DNA of 64,000 nt from Nectonema munidae. Taxonomy: Eukaryota; Nematomorpha; Nectonematoida; Nectonematidae. Shown in pieces: positions 12,626 to 23,432 of this stretch. The first letter of the stretch is position 1. The number at the start of each line of letters is the position of its first letter. A program made the translations under genes and the position numbers. A model generated the notes under the pieces. It saw only the letters and a program-made list of their open reading frames with translations, had not been told where the DNA came from and searched no databases. The stretch is taken from the NCBI GenBank assembly GCA_030549495.1, contig JAUIRK010000896.1, positions 1,099,501-1,163,500 of the forward strand, read 5' to 3'.

Positions 12626-13030
12626 AATAAACAATATATTTTCAATATAGATTTTTTTTTTAAGGGAAATATTCAAAAGGCCGTAAGGCCGCTGATATGA
12701 ATAAAACCCATAGACATTTATAAAAGTGTACGTAATATTTGGTAATGAATGAGAACAAGGCTGCCACAAAAGAAATAATCATGAACGCAAGAGGATAAAG
12801 AAAAGTATCAAAAAGCATGACAAGAAACATGAAGAGAAAATTTGTATATATATAATAAATATTTCGTTAACAAATTATGAATATAGACAAGGGTAAAAAC
12901 AAATAATGGAATATGATAATAAATAAAACATATGTATTGTATATTATATAAGCTAAAAGACCATGAAATAAGAAATAAGTAATAAAATACATAAAACAAA
13001 TAGAGAAATAAAATACAAAACTTGTACAAG
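12626..13030. other. AT-rich spacer
   Basis: Nothing firm. GGCCGTAAGGCC followed by GCTGATATG near 12,678-12,700 faintly recalls the 3' ends of the LINE and SINE families seen elsewhere here. Confidence 0.5.
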
Positions 13031-13375
13031 CTAAGAATTTAGTTGATATTTACACGCATAACATTCCGTAGAATGACAAATAAATTCATAATTTTTCATG
13101 AGAAGTTTTTTTATTCTATTTTTACAAACACTTATTTTAAGAACGATACAATCAGTGTCAATTAAAAAAGAGTTGTAGTTAAGAGACAATTTGTATTTTA
13201 AAGATTGTTTCGATAGTTTATTGTAATATAAGGGAAATGATAGATGAAAATTATTTCGTAAATTATACTGGTGAACTTCGTTATTATAAGTAATAAAATC
13301 ATCAAACATGGGTGGTAAAAATCGATTTAATATTTTATAAGTGAGTATAGATAAATTGTACACATATAAGTCGGT
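13031..13375 (-). mobile_element. LINE fragment (C-terminal end of a CR1-like ORF2)
   Basis: The minus-strand frame of 110 residues (KILNRFLPPMFDDF, YNLRNN, KQSLKYKLSLNYNSFL, ending in a CYAC pair) aligns with the C-terminus of LINE C at 53.9-54.2 kb (KIINRLSPSIFDNF, YNLRDK, KQSLKYK, CYVCS). It is a separate insertion from LINE E because the order on the strand is wrong for one element. Truncated at 5'. Confidence 0.75.
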
Positions 13376-13607
13376 TACCTTGAGTGAGTTTAACCTTACA
13401 AAAAATGATCAGTGTGGGATAGAAAATGGCCACCACATACTTACCGTACAATTCTTTTTTACAAAAAAGAATAGTCAAGCAAATAACATTAAACAGCTAA
13501 ACTTTTCGCTTTGATTTCAAAAGAAACAGCCAACATTAAAAAAAAGTTAGAAGATAAAAATATGGAAGTCTTATAAAAAAATCCAGTGGATCATCTTATG
13601 ACAACTG

Positions 13608-13758
13608 TTTTTGTTTGTTGAATTGACGCAGCTTGTAAGTTGTCGAAACTTGAAAGCTGGCACTTGACTTATCATAAGAGTTGGGAGCCATGGGGATGGA
13701 ACCCCTGACCTTCAACTTTTAAGCTGAGAGGTACACTCTAACAACCATTGAGACTCAA
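13608..13758 (-). repeat. SINE1 copy 1 (tRNA-headed), with target duplication
   Basis: On the minus strand the head reads CTCAATGGTTGTTAGAGTG (A box) and CAGGGGTTCCATCCCC (B box), as in two other copies. It ends in a CAA-rich tail. ATGACAACTG occurs immediately on both sides (13,598-13,607 and 13,759-13,768), a 10-bp target duplication. Its 3' body differs from copies 2 and 3. Confidence 0.85.
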
Positions 13759-13768
13759 ATGACAACTG

Positions 13769-14209
13769 GAAATTTTTTTTTATCTGTCTTTGTCACAGAA
13801 AAATTCACAAAAAAACACTGTTTTTCTTGTTCCAATAAAAATAGTGTCGGTCACTAAACCTTAAACATACTTGATTGCATACTTTAAAATTGATGTTTTA
13901 TCTCGTACACATTATAATTAAATCATTAACTAATTTCACATTTCTTAAAATTGTTTCTTCTCTACTGTTATATTTCCACCCATCCTCACTCTTCTTATTT
14001 TCTCTCTACTTCTCTCGTTCTAGTCCAGTCATCATTACTAATCATTTTGTTAGCACTATCATTTTATATTTTAAACCATTTCAATGCTCGTTCCATACAC
14101 TGGGACCATAAAAAAGTCCATCGGTCCTCCAAATCCTATCCTTTCTTTTGTCATATAACCTAACTCTAATCTCTTAATAAAGTGTAATTATTTTTATTAT
14201 AATTTAACC
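13769..14209. other. AT-rich spacer
   Basis: A 78-residue plus-strand open frame (13,875-14,111) is rich in Phe, Leu, Ser and Ile and has no recognisable motif; I treat it as chance. Confidence 0.5.
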
Positions 14210-14375
14210 AATAAGAAGGCATATCCCATGACACTAGTTATTGAAACTTAGGTCTTAGTGTATCGATCAGGTTTTCCTGGTTCGATTCCACATCGTGACA
14301 TCTCTATCACCTTTAAAGTTATGGAAGCTTATTCTTTCTTTAGATGTGATAACGACAACTAAGAAAAATAATATA
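14210..14375 (+). repeat. SINE2 copy 1 (tRNA-like head)
   Basis: A B box (GGTTCGATTCC) lies ~70 bases in. The body TTATGGAAGCTTATTCTTTC ... GATGTGATAACGACA matches the body of the repeat at 43,725-43,866 (CTATGGAAGATTATTCTCCC ... GATGCGATATCGACA). The tail is A-rich. No clear target duplication. Confidence 0.65.
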
Positions 14376-17300
14376 TAAAAAACACAAAAATTTTTTATAT
14401 ATTTCACTGTTTATTTTATTTAAAAAGACGCAGCATACTTACGTGAATTGCACTTCTCTTTGTTTTATTCTTTAAATGTATAAAAAAGTTTATAAGGTTA
14501 TTTTTCAGCTCCAAACTTTATTTAATTTTCGAAAGTGGAAGCAAATTGACTTCCTACATCCATAGTTGGAATTAAATGACCTAAAGACATCGACACAACT
14601 GCACAAAGAATATCATCTTGCATCAAGGAATCAACTCTTTCTGTCACGTTCCCTCATATTTATCATGCACAATTTTGAAATTCCAAACTATATTGTTTAA
14701 AACACTTTAAAAACTCTTAGAAAATCACACTCCAGCAAATCAATCTCATCATACCATCATCTCTCAAACTCTACAAATATGAAGAAAAGTAAGGTAAATT
14801 CATGTATAAAATTTACATTGTGTTCATACAACAATCAGTGGCCTCTTATCAATATCCACCCGTTGATTTTCTTTTTCCACACACTTCTAGAACTTACCAT
14901 TCCTTTCTTTTATCTTTCCGAGGGACAACCTAAGCTCTAACGATCAAATTCCTTCAACTATTCGCTCATGCAGAAAATCTCTTCAATGAATAACCCTTCT
15001 ATTTCTGAAGTAACAATCAATGGTTATGGAATCACACTTTTTATGCCACGCTTATCCAAACATTTTCTATAATGGGCAATTTTCAAAACATAATTTATAT
15101 TTTGTGAAAAAAATGCCACAAAAACTAAATCATTAAACTAAATATATTTTAATTTTTTGTTTCTTTAGTTATTTTATATAAAATCGGTCGTTTTGAATAC
15201 CAAAAAGATGAAATAAATTACATACATTTCTAAATGAAAGTAAGTATACCTTTTCAAATATCAACTATAAGCAAGAATGCGTTCAACACATCAAGCTAAT
15301 ACATCAGAAATCAACAGGTTAACGAATTGAATCGATATCGGTCTTTACAAAAATATCATTCGTCTGCATTTGTATATTTTTAATGCAGATATCGTCTATC
15401 TGGATATTAACCCGATAAAATGATTTTGGCAAAAAGAAGATTTTTGCTTCTATCTATTCACAAATTACATGAGCTTGTTGTATAACGTAAACACTTTACG
15501 TATCAATTTTTTTTTGACACACAAATCTAAAAATCTTAATTCAAATAAGCATTATATCAAAAATTGAATCACAGTTGCGGCGATGCATAAAAGGACTAAG
15601 TAGGGCGCAATGTGGCCTATGGGTTTTAAATGCCTGTTTTGTGCCTTTTTTCATATAAATTATAAACCATATAGAATGAAACCTTTCTTAATTGAAAACA
15701 CTGGGGGCTCAATAAAAGCGTTCATTATATAGACGTGTCGTTATAAAGAAGTTGTTACATGCTTTGGTATCGCGAAGACAAAAAAGTTTGACAAAAACCG
15801 TCACGATCAAGGAAAGAACTAGGAATATAAGACCTATATTCTATACATAACTCTTACGCAGACAGGCAATGCTTGACTTTTACATAATATTGTTTTAACT
15901 CTGAAAATATTCTTCCATCGCTAAAATAATAAAAGCCGGCTCCAGCAGAAGTAGATTTGCTAGAAATTATTGTATATATAAAAATAGAATGGCCTAAAGT
16001 CTATAATGGTTATACTACAAAATAACTAAAATTAAAGAAAATGCTATTTTTCATGCATATCATAACTTTTAGTATTAATTTTACAAATTTATTGATTTTG
16101 GTGATGATATGTAAAAGATTTCATTGTAAATACCAAACAGACACAGCACAACTGAGACTTATAACTTGCTAAAAAGACCACTAACAAAAATGCATTATCG
16201 ATAAAATGGATATATCAAAATTTTTCATTATTCAAGTTATCTCTTCTATAACGTATATTATGTATTGATTGATTTTAATTTCACTAGAACACACAAAAAA
16301 CTTGTGCATGAATTTCATTACACATCCAATCTATGATTTAACTTTTCCCTTTCTTCTTTCAACAAAAGCCTTTTTCACTCAATAAACATTCATCTCCTCT
16401 CTGCTTAGTAGTATAACTAATGTGAAAATGAAACATCAATAAAATGATACAAAGCATATCGCATAAATTCAGCTTCAAAGCCTTGTGCAAAAATTGAAAA
16501 TGCAAAAAATGAAATTTACAAAATAAAGTGCTGATTGTACTGAGCAAAGAGTCAAGTAGAACGAAATAGATTCATTTTATTTTACAAAAAATTCAAATTT
16601 TGTATTGAATTCACCCCTAGCTTAACCAAATCATAAGTTACATTTAGGGCTGGTGGCGAGTATTTTTATGAAAACGCGCGTTATATACAATAGACATATC
16701 ACATTGGATAAATTAAAAATTTGGAAAGTAAGGTACACTTTCATAATCTTGGTTAAAAGATGTTCCTGATTTTCAAATAAGCTAACCGTAATAAATACAA
16801 ACTTGAAAGGTAATAACAATTTTTTTCATTCCATACAGAAATTGAAATTTTTATACAAAAGAGTTAATTAGCCATATCACATACTGAACTCATGCCAAAA
16901 ATCTTTTGTCAGCTATTCCTAAAATATATGTTCCTATTTTTTATATATTTAAGGATTTGCAATCTGTACAATTTTATATTTTAAAGCCAGAACAACCATA
17001 TTTAATAGAAGATATTTATTACTTATCCGAAGGATTTAAGATTACAATGATCAAAAAATTGTCATTCGAGAAACGGTATCAAAGCACAAATGGAAAAGAT
17101 TGTAGAAATAGCATCGTGAAATAATTGCAGAAAATTAAGATGTGTGTGCAAAAAAGGATACGAAAAAGTTGTCATGTGTTTTTTCATTCAGAAGGAATCG
17201 TTTGCGTCGAATTATGAGCAAAGCAGGCTTGATTAAACTTATATCTGAGTGTTTCATCAATCAAAAATTTAACTAATTTTAGGTTCAGCAATCTTATAAA

Positions 17301-17841
17301 AAAAAAGAGTCGAAAATTCCAAAATAAACTCATGCTTTTCGGAGAAATTAGCAGTCAAAAATAAACACTTGGTTGAATGAGGATTCCAATACAATGGAAA
17401 CACATTATAAAAATGTTAATTGATGTCTTTTCTAAAATGTATTAGATGTTTTTCTCTAAAGCTTTAACTAAATTTTTTATTGTTCGTTCAATTTATCCTC
17501 TTTCTTTCATGATTTAGGCCTACCACTCTGGTTGCCCTTTTTATAATTCAATTTCGAATTTTTTTTGAATAGGGAGGAATCCCCATTGAATGCGAGTCCG
17601 TGAACGATTTTAGAAATAACAAATCCGTCAAGCCAGGGTTAATAAACTTGTGCTCATCACCAATTGTCTTTTTTATAATTTTCAGAATGTATTATAAAGG
17701 AATTTTTCTCCAATGAACACACCACCATTATTACATACTTGCATTGTAAGCTCCCAATCCAACAATAATTGCGAAGAACTGCACGGATTTTATCAAGTCA
17801 AATTACATTGCTTGTAATTCTGATTGCATCACTTTTCAGCT
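14376..17841. other. AT-rich region without recognised genes or repeats
   Basis: About 3.5 kb. Short open frames at 16,359-16,547 (-), 16,631-16,819 (-) and 16,906-17,124 (+) have low-complexity AT-driven composition and no motif I can place. Nothing can be supported. Confidence 0.55.
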
Positions 17842-19010
17842 CAGTGGTTCTCAAACAGCAGTCCACGGTTTGGATCATTTAGCGTAACATATTGGGTCAT
17901 TTGCAATTTTTGTCAATAAGTCACATTTAAAGAATAAATAATTTAGTCTTTGAATTAAATACAATATTTATTTTTTTATTGCTTTTCAGGCCTAATTTTA
18001 AAAATGTAAATGTACATTTTTGTTAATGGCTTAGAAAATGAAATATTACGACTCATACTTGAAATTTGGTTCTCTCTCTTTTGTTTTCAGAAGTGTTATC
18101 ATTCACTTTTCTAAAGACCGGCAAGTGAAGCTTGACTATTGACTATTTTAAATGATTGCATAAATCCAAGTTCGATAACATAGGAATGTTTTTGAAAAAT
18201 ATTAAGTGTGGTTTGAAAGTCTTCTATAAGGTTTCAAAAAAATAAATGTTGTTAAAAAGTCCCACAACATAAGAGAACAGTTTGCCTTGCTGCAAAGATA
18301 TGATATTGAATGTGCTAAGAAGTTCTGAACTTGAAGGTTAATAAGAGAGATGGCTGATGATATAATATCAAAGGTGGTTTTATTGATTCGGAATTCGATT
18401 TTCAACTTTTTTGCAATTCAGCTTGATGAAACAAAGGATGGCGTAAATTTAAGTCAGCTTTGCCTTTACGTATAATAAATATATATGGGACAAGAATCTG
18501 ATTGACAATTTTTTTGTTTTGCGAGACTCTTAGCAGTATAACCACTGCAAGAGAAATATTTGACAGGGTGGAAAATGTTTTACAACATATGTTATTAAGG
18601 GCGAACATCCAATTAGTGTGTGCTGACCGTGTCCTAGAAATTTCTTATTGTTCAAGTTTTTACACTGAAAATTAAAATTTCATTTTTGCAAAAATCTTGA
18701 GATGTAATCGGTACCCAGTGCGCTATTCGTAGCCAAGCCTTATTAATTACCTGATGTGTTAAAAAATGTCCTCAATGAAGTCATTAACAAAGTATTTAAT
18801 TAAAGAAAATGCCTTCAACTCTTGTTTGTTTTCAGGTATGCAAGGAAAATTAATTTGAAATTTTTTTGCTTCATTAAAATGTGGGGTGACTTTCAAAAGG
18901 AAAAGTTTCGAAGCGATACTATGGAAAAAAGTATACCAATTTCTGCAAAGGGAACCAGAAATGCATCTAAAAAATTTTAATGTCCGTTTTCGTATATTTT
19001 CATATTTTTA
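17842..19010 (+). mobile_element. hAT relic with one preserved end
   Basis: The left end CAGTGGTTCTCAAAC is a classic hAT terminus. Inside, broken translations follow hAT order: YYDSYLKFGF near 18,040, QLDETKDGVNLSQLCLYV near 18,420-18,475 and a WLSKGK-type motif near 18,890-18,910. Many frame changes and stops. The right end is not visible. Confidence 0.75.
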
Positions 19011-19789
19011 TCTTAAATAGCTTATAGACGAATCTTTTTTGGTGCTATGTACTGGTAGGGGTAGATGAGAGATCTATCAAGATTATTTACTTCTATATAA
19101 TAAAGATGCAGTTTATTCAAGTTTCTTTCAGTTGCACCATCGATCACGGGTGGATACAGAAAAAAACCAAAAGGGGGCGAAATCGGGTCAAATGATCATC
19201 AAGCCTTTATTTTTTCGATGAACAATCTCAAGATATTTTCTATAAAAGTAGTGTTTTATTGCAGAATTCAAAGACTATATAAATATCTGGCTCCAATTAA
19301 ACAATATTCCAAGTGCATAAGTAAAAAAGGCTGGGGAGAGTACCCCTTCGCCCTCTTTTAGATCTGGCCCTATCATCAAAGAATTTATAACTTCAACCCA
19401 GAGATGTACATTTTGAGGGAAGAGAGGGCAAAATGGTTTTTGGCCCTAAATATTTATCAATTTGTAGTTTATGCTACAAATATGTAATATAAGCCTGAAT
19501 TGTTTATTAATTAATTTTGAAAGTAAAATATGTGTCGTAAAAAATTTGATTGAAATATTCTAGCAAATATTTTAAAAATCTTTTTTGTTCTTCATCTTAA
19601 TAATTCTGAGGTTGTATGTCCTTGACAAATCACTTATAAAATTTTGTTTTATCCCTGAGGGAATATAATAAAAATTTTAAACTGCAAAAATTATGAAAAG
19701 TATTATTTATGTCTTTTGGAAAAAAACATTTTTACCTTTCCAAAAAAACGGTTTTATTAAACCGTTTTTTACGGGGTAATTAATATTAA
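19011..19789. other. Spacer, possibly decayed repeats
   Basis: Two GC-richer patches (near 19,150-19,195 and 19,330-19,375, with GGGGGCG and CGCCCTC) could be ends of a decayed DNA element, but I could not pair them convincingly. Confidence 0.4.
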
Positions 19790-20490
19790 CTATTAAATTT
19801 TTCTAATTGAGATTCAATAAGATACCGTTTTTACAGACGATGACTCAACCCATGAAGATAGTGGAGGATACATGGATTTAAGTAGTGGACAATGGCTTGT
19901 AAAAGCAAATATAAAGGTCATAGGTGAACCGAGTCTCGACACAAATGAAGATGATTGGATGAATGGCGATAGTCATTTCACTCCAAGTTTCCCTATGAGT
20001 GTTTTTTCTCAATTCAAAAATATGTATTCTCATGAATTTTCTTAATTTTTTTTATTATAAATCTTGAGTTTTATTTGTGAGGAAACAATAAGATACTCAA
20101 ATTTTAGAAACAAATTTCATTTTTATTGAAAATGAGAGTTGAAAGTATTTCTCGGAACTCTCTTAATTTCTGGATGTGCCACTATATCTTCAAGATATTT
20201 ATATTGGGATGGGAAGGTAAGAGTGATGTTAAAAATGAAAAGATATATAACGGCATGAGAAGGAATAGATTCCACAAATTTATGGAATTTGTTCACTTGA
20301 CAAATAATGAATCAATAGGTGTGTGAAAGACAATTTTTTAAGGTTCAGAGTTTGTCCAATCATTTGAATAAAAAAAATGAAGTACCTTGTTCCAACGCAA
20401 TGTATAGCACATAACTAATCAATGATCGAATCCTTTAGCAAACATCCTTGCAAACAGTGCGTAAGAAGTAAACCGATCAGATGTTGAGAA
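19790..20490 (+). mobile_element. piggyBac-like transposon relic
   Basis: An acidic N-terminal stretch (THEDSGGYMD, NEDDWMNGDSHFTPSF) leads to KSDVKNEKIYNGMRRNRFHK with FVHLTNN (20,220-20,310), and then, in broken frames, to VPTQCIAHN, SMIESFSKHPCKQCVRSKPI (20,380-20,470). The last segment is the conserved region around a catalytic Asp in PGBD transposases. The C-terminal third is absent and hAT-like sequence follows. Confidence 0.7.
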
Positions 20491-20599
20491 ATTAGTCGAT
20501 TCTTTCATGGACAAAGATAAAGACAGTAAATTTTTAGTTTCTAATGTATTTGCTCTATGATGTTTTGTCCAATTTTTTTTTGTTATTTTTTATTCGTTG

Positions 20600-21470
20600 T
20601 GTTAGTTATGACTTTCAGATAATGCATGATACAAGGACTGGAAAAGACATTTTTATAAAAATTAAGCATTCAATGGAATCAACTATGAGATGTTACAGTT
20701 GATAGAGGGAAAAATATAGCTGGTATTAAAAAGGGTTAGTTCGTAAGATTAAAACAAAATTAGATTTCGCAATCCCAAAGTACACTTTTTTTTCACTGTC
20801 TTTTACATCAACAAACTTTACGTGGAAAAGACTCAAGTCTTTCTTGTGTGCTGAAAACAGTGGTTTCTGTTGGTTTCAAACTTTTCTTGAAAATGTTGAT
20901 TCAGAATTTGTAGACTTCCTTTTTTCCACAGCCGTAAGATGGCTCAGCTGTGATATAGTTTGGATTTTCTGAGCTTTGAAATGAAATAAATATTTTTCTT
21001 ACTAAAAAACAAAGCAAATCGATTGATTTGTAATCCTATTTGGATATAAAAATTAGCATTTTCAGTTGAAATTGCATCTCTTATGAAGGAAATAAATTTA
21101 AAACTTTAAGGAAAAGACCATCTTATTTGCGATTTTAATAGACTCATCATGAAAGGATTTCGAAGAAAACTTATTTGAAACACAATTAAGAAAAAAAAAG
21201 TTTTTTTAATTATAGTTAGAACTTATTGATTTAAAATCAAATAAAATGTCAAATATAAACCATAGAGAAAAAAAACTTGTGGAACTTCATTGTTCTTTGC
21301 CTGAAAATGAGTTTCGAAACAAGAAGTAATTTGCTGCTGGTATCACATCACTCTTTAATACAACTTATGTTTGTTAATACACATTTTCGAAAATGAAGTA
21401 CGTAAAGTCAACTTACCGAACAAAAACAATTACTTTTGATTGGATGCAGCGATTTAAAATATAACTTTAA
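20600..21470 (+). mobile_element. hAT relic (GTF2IRD2-like)
   Basis: Translated pieces include IMHDTRTGKDIFIKIKHSME (20,620-20,680), QTLRGKDSSLSCVLKTVVSV (20,810-20,870), a VRWLS motif near 20,930-20,950 and the AGITSLFNTTYVCEYTF dimerisation region near 21,330-21,390. Frame changes are numerous. No ends found. Confidence 0.65.
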
Positions 21471-23333
21471 TAATATTTTAAAAATCAAAAGTCAATTTCA
21501 TAAATCACATTGATAAAGCTTTAATTTTAATTGCACAGATATTTTGACTATAATTCATATTTATTTTTCTTAAATATAATTAATTTTGCTTTATATAGTT
21601 TCAAACATAATGTACATAAGGCCAACTATGAATACTCACAAAAATAATCTAAAATAGATGTAATAGAGAAAAAAATAAGATGTGAAAATTTATTAATGAA
21701 GAAAATGAATAAATGATTTTTTCCAAATAGTTATGGCAATATGCTCCCTTCTTTAGAGGAAGATGAAAAGAAGGTGCCCTCTCAGCTCTATAGTGACTAC
21801 TTTTAGTAGTGTAGAAAATTCTTAGTTTAATTAATAAGCTTTGTGTTAATATCTCGCGATGAAGTTCGCCTTCCTTTGATGCCTTCACGTAATGAATCTG
21901 AATATCAAATAAAATTTTGTGTAGAAAATTGTTTGTTACTTTCTTTTGATTTCAAAAATCTTCAAAAAATTAATAAAGGAGATGCTCTTACTTGTGCGAT
22001 AAAAAAGAAGAAGTTTTTAATGGTTCCTTTTACTAAAGATTTTTCCACAATTAATTTTTATATCACAATTATAAGAGATTAATGACATTTATGATTGTAA
22101 AACACGTGTAAATCGTGCATGTAAAGTATATTTATGTAACTAATAAGATTAATATGCATCGTCGTATACGATAGGAATGCTGATATTAGTATACCAAGTA
22201 CACATTTCAAAGAATATAAACAATCAATTTGAACAGTATACAGAAAAATAGATAAAATAGTATTTAAAATAATTTTCTACAAATTAAGACAAAATGAGTG
22301 CAGAGTAAAATAAAGAAAGATATCATTAAAGTGTGACAGTAGGCGTTGAAATTTTTTTTATAAAATAAAAATAGCACTCATAGCATAAGGATGAAAGCAA
22401 ATATTTTTTATAGGAAACTTTATTTTTGAATGGAAAAACACTTTGGACAACGGAAGTTTATAACATATTCGCAATAGCGTCTTTTATGACACACTAAAGT
22501 ATAGTAGTTTGTGAATCATGTGACATAGGAGCCAAGGGAGGATACACATAGATTTTCGTATATACAATTGAGAAAGGAGAAATAAATTAATTTGTGTGAA
22601 GGTAAAAAAAACTCTGTTCCGTTTTACTTTCCACCAGAAGTTGCCCAGACTAAAAAATTTGTAAAAAGATTAAATATCAAGGGAAAATGAATAAGTGAGG
22701 GAGACAGTTTAAAAAAATGTTCATTATAAGCTCATTTTTCCTAATTATAATAAGTAAACATATTAAAGTCATAAATAACCCAGTCAAAAAAGTCCTAATA
22801 TTTCATTACTTCTTCACTTTTGCTCTTAAATTACTTGCAACAATTTTTTTTGAAAAAAAGTTTTTTTTGAAAAAAGCTTATCAATAAAAATGGATACATT
22901 TTTTAAGTTAATTTCAAGGAACCAAGAAAATCTAACCCCTCAATCGCAACGAGTCCACCTCTGAAGTTGAGATTATCTTTTAACATCACCAATTACCCTG
23001 GCTACTTCACAATGTTCTTTCAGTCGTTTGAAATAAATAAAGAACATTTTACGTAATTCTATGAAGAAAGAAAGATTGAATGCTTGAAGAAGCCATGTAA
23101 GAAAATTAAATTTTGATTAATTGAAAAGTTTAAATAGATATACAAAGCTCTGATATATAGCAAGGATTCTGTTCAGATATTTGGAATGTTCTTTTTTTAA
23201 ATACGTTTAGATATCATCAAGACTGATATATATATATATATTTTGAAAAAATTTCAAAGGACACATTTGATAAACTTTAATGTTTTTAGGGAAAGCAATG
23301 ATGTATATAAAATAAAGATTTTTCTATGCTTAA
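21471..23333. other. AT-rich region 3' of synaptobrevin
   Basis: A 79-residue plus-strand frame (21,843-22,082) and an overlapping minus frame have no motif I know. The region lies downstream of the synaptobrevin stop and should contain its 3' untranslated part, but I see no canonical AATAAA close to the stop. A (TA)n run lies at about 23,227-23,241. Confidence 0.5.
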
Positions 23334-23432
23334 CTAAACATATATTGAAAAGTATAGTGTAAAAAAATAAAGAGTTATACTTATTATGATGATGACAATC
23401 ACTCCAGTTATGATTCCAAGAATAATCATCAT
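23334..23432 (-). CDS. Synaptobrevin exon 5 (membrane anchor)
   Basis: Acceptor TTTTCTTTATAG. Encodes [20 protein letters not shown] and [12 protein letters not shown], then TAG at 23,336-23,334. The anchor runs about ten residues longer than in VAMP2. A possible donor (A|GTATAA) after 23,381 could instead splice to an unseen last exon and give another tail, as alternative C-termini are known for arthropod synaptobrevins. Confidence 0.8.
   Translation of the reverse strand: MMIILGIITGVIVIIIISITLYFFTLYFSIYV

Noticed and set aside
16906-17124. 72-residue frame as a gene
   Set aside because: AT-driven composition, no motif and no conserved context visible.
21843-22082. 79-residue open frame as a host gene or exon
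   Set aside because: No recognised motif, no splice context and an equally long frame on the other strand.
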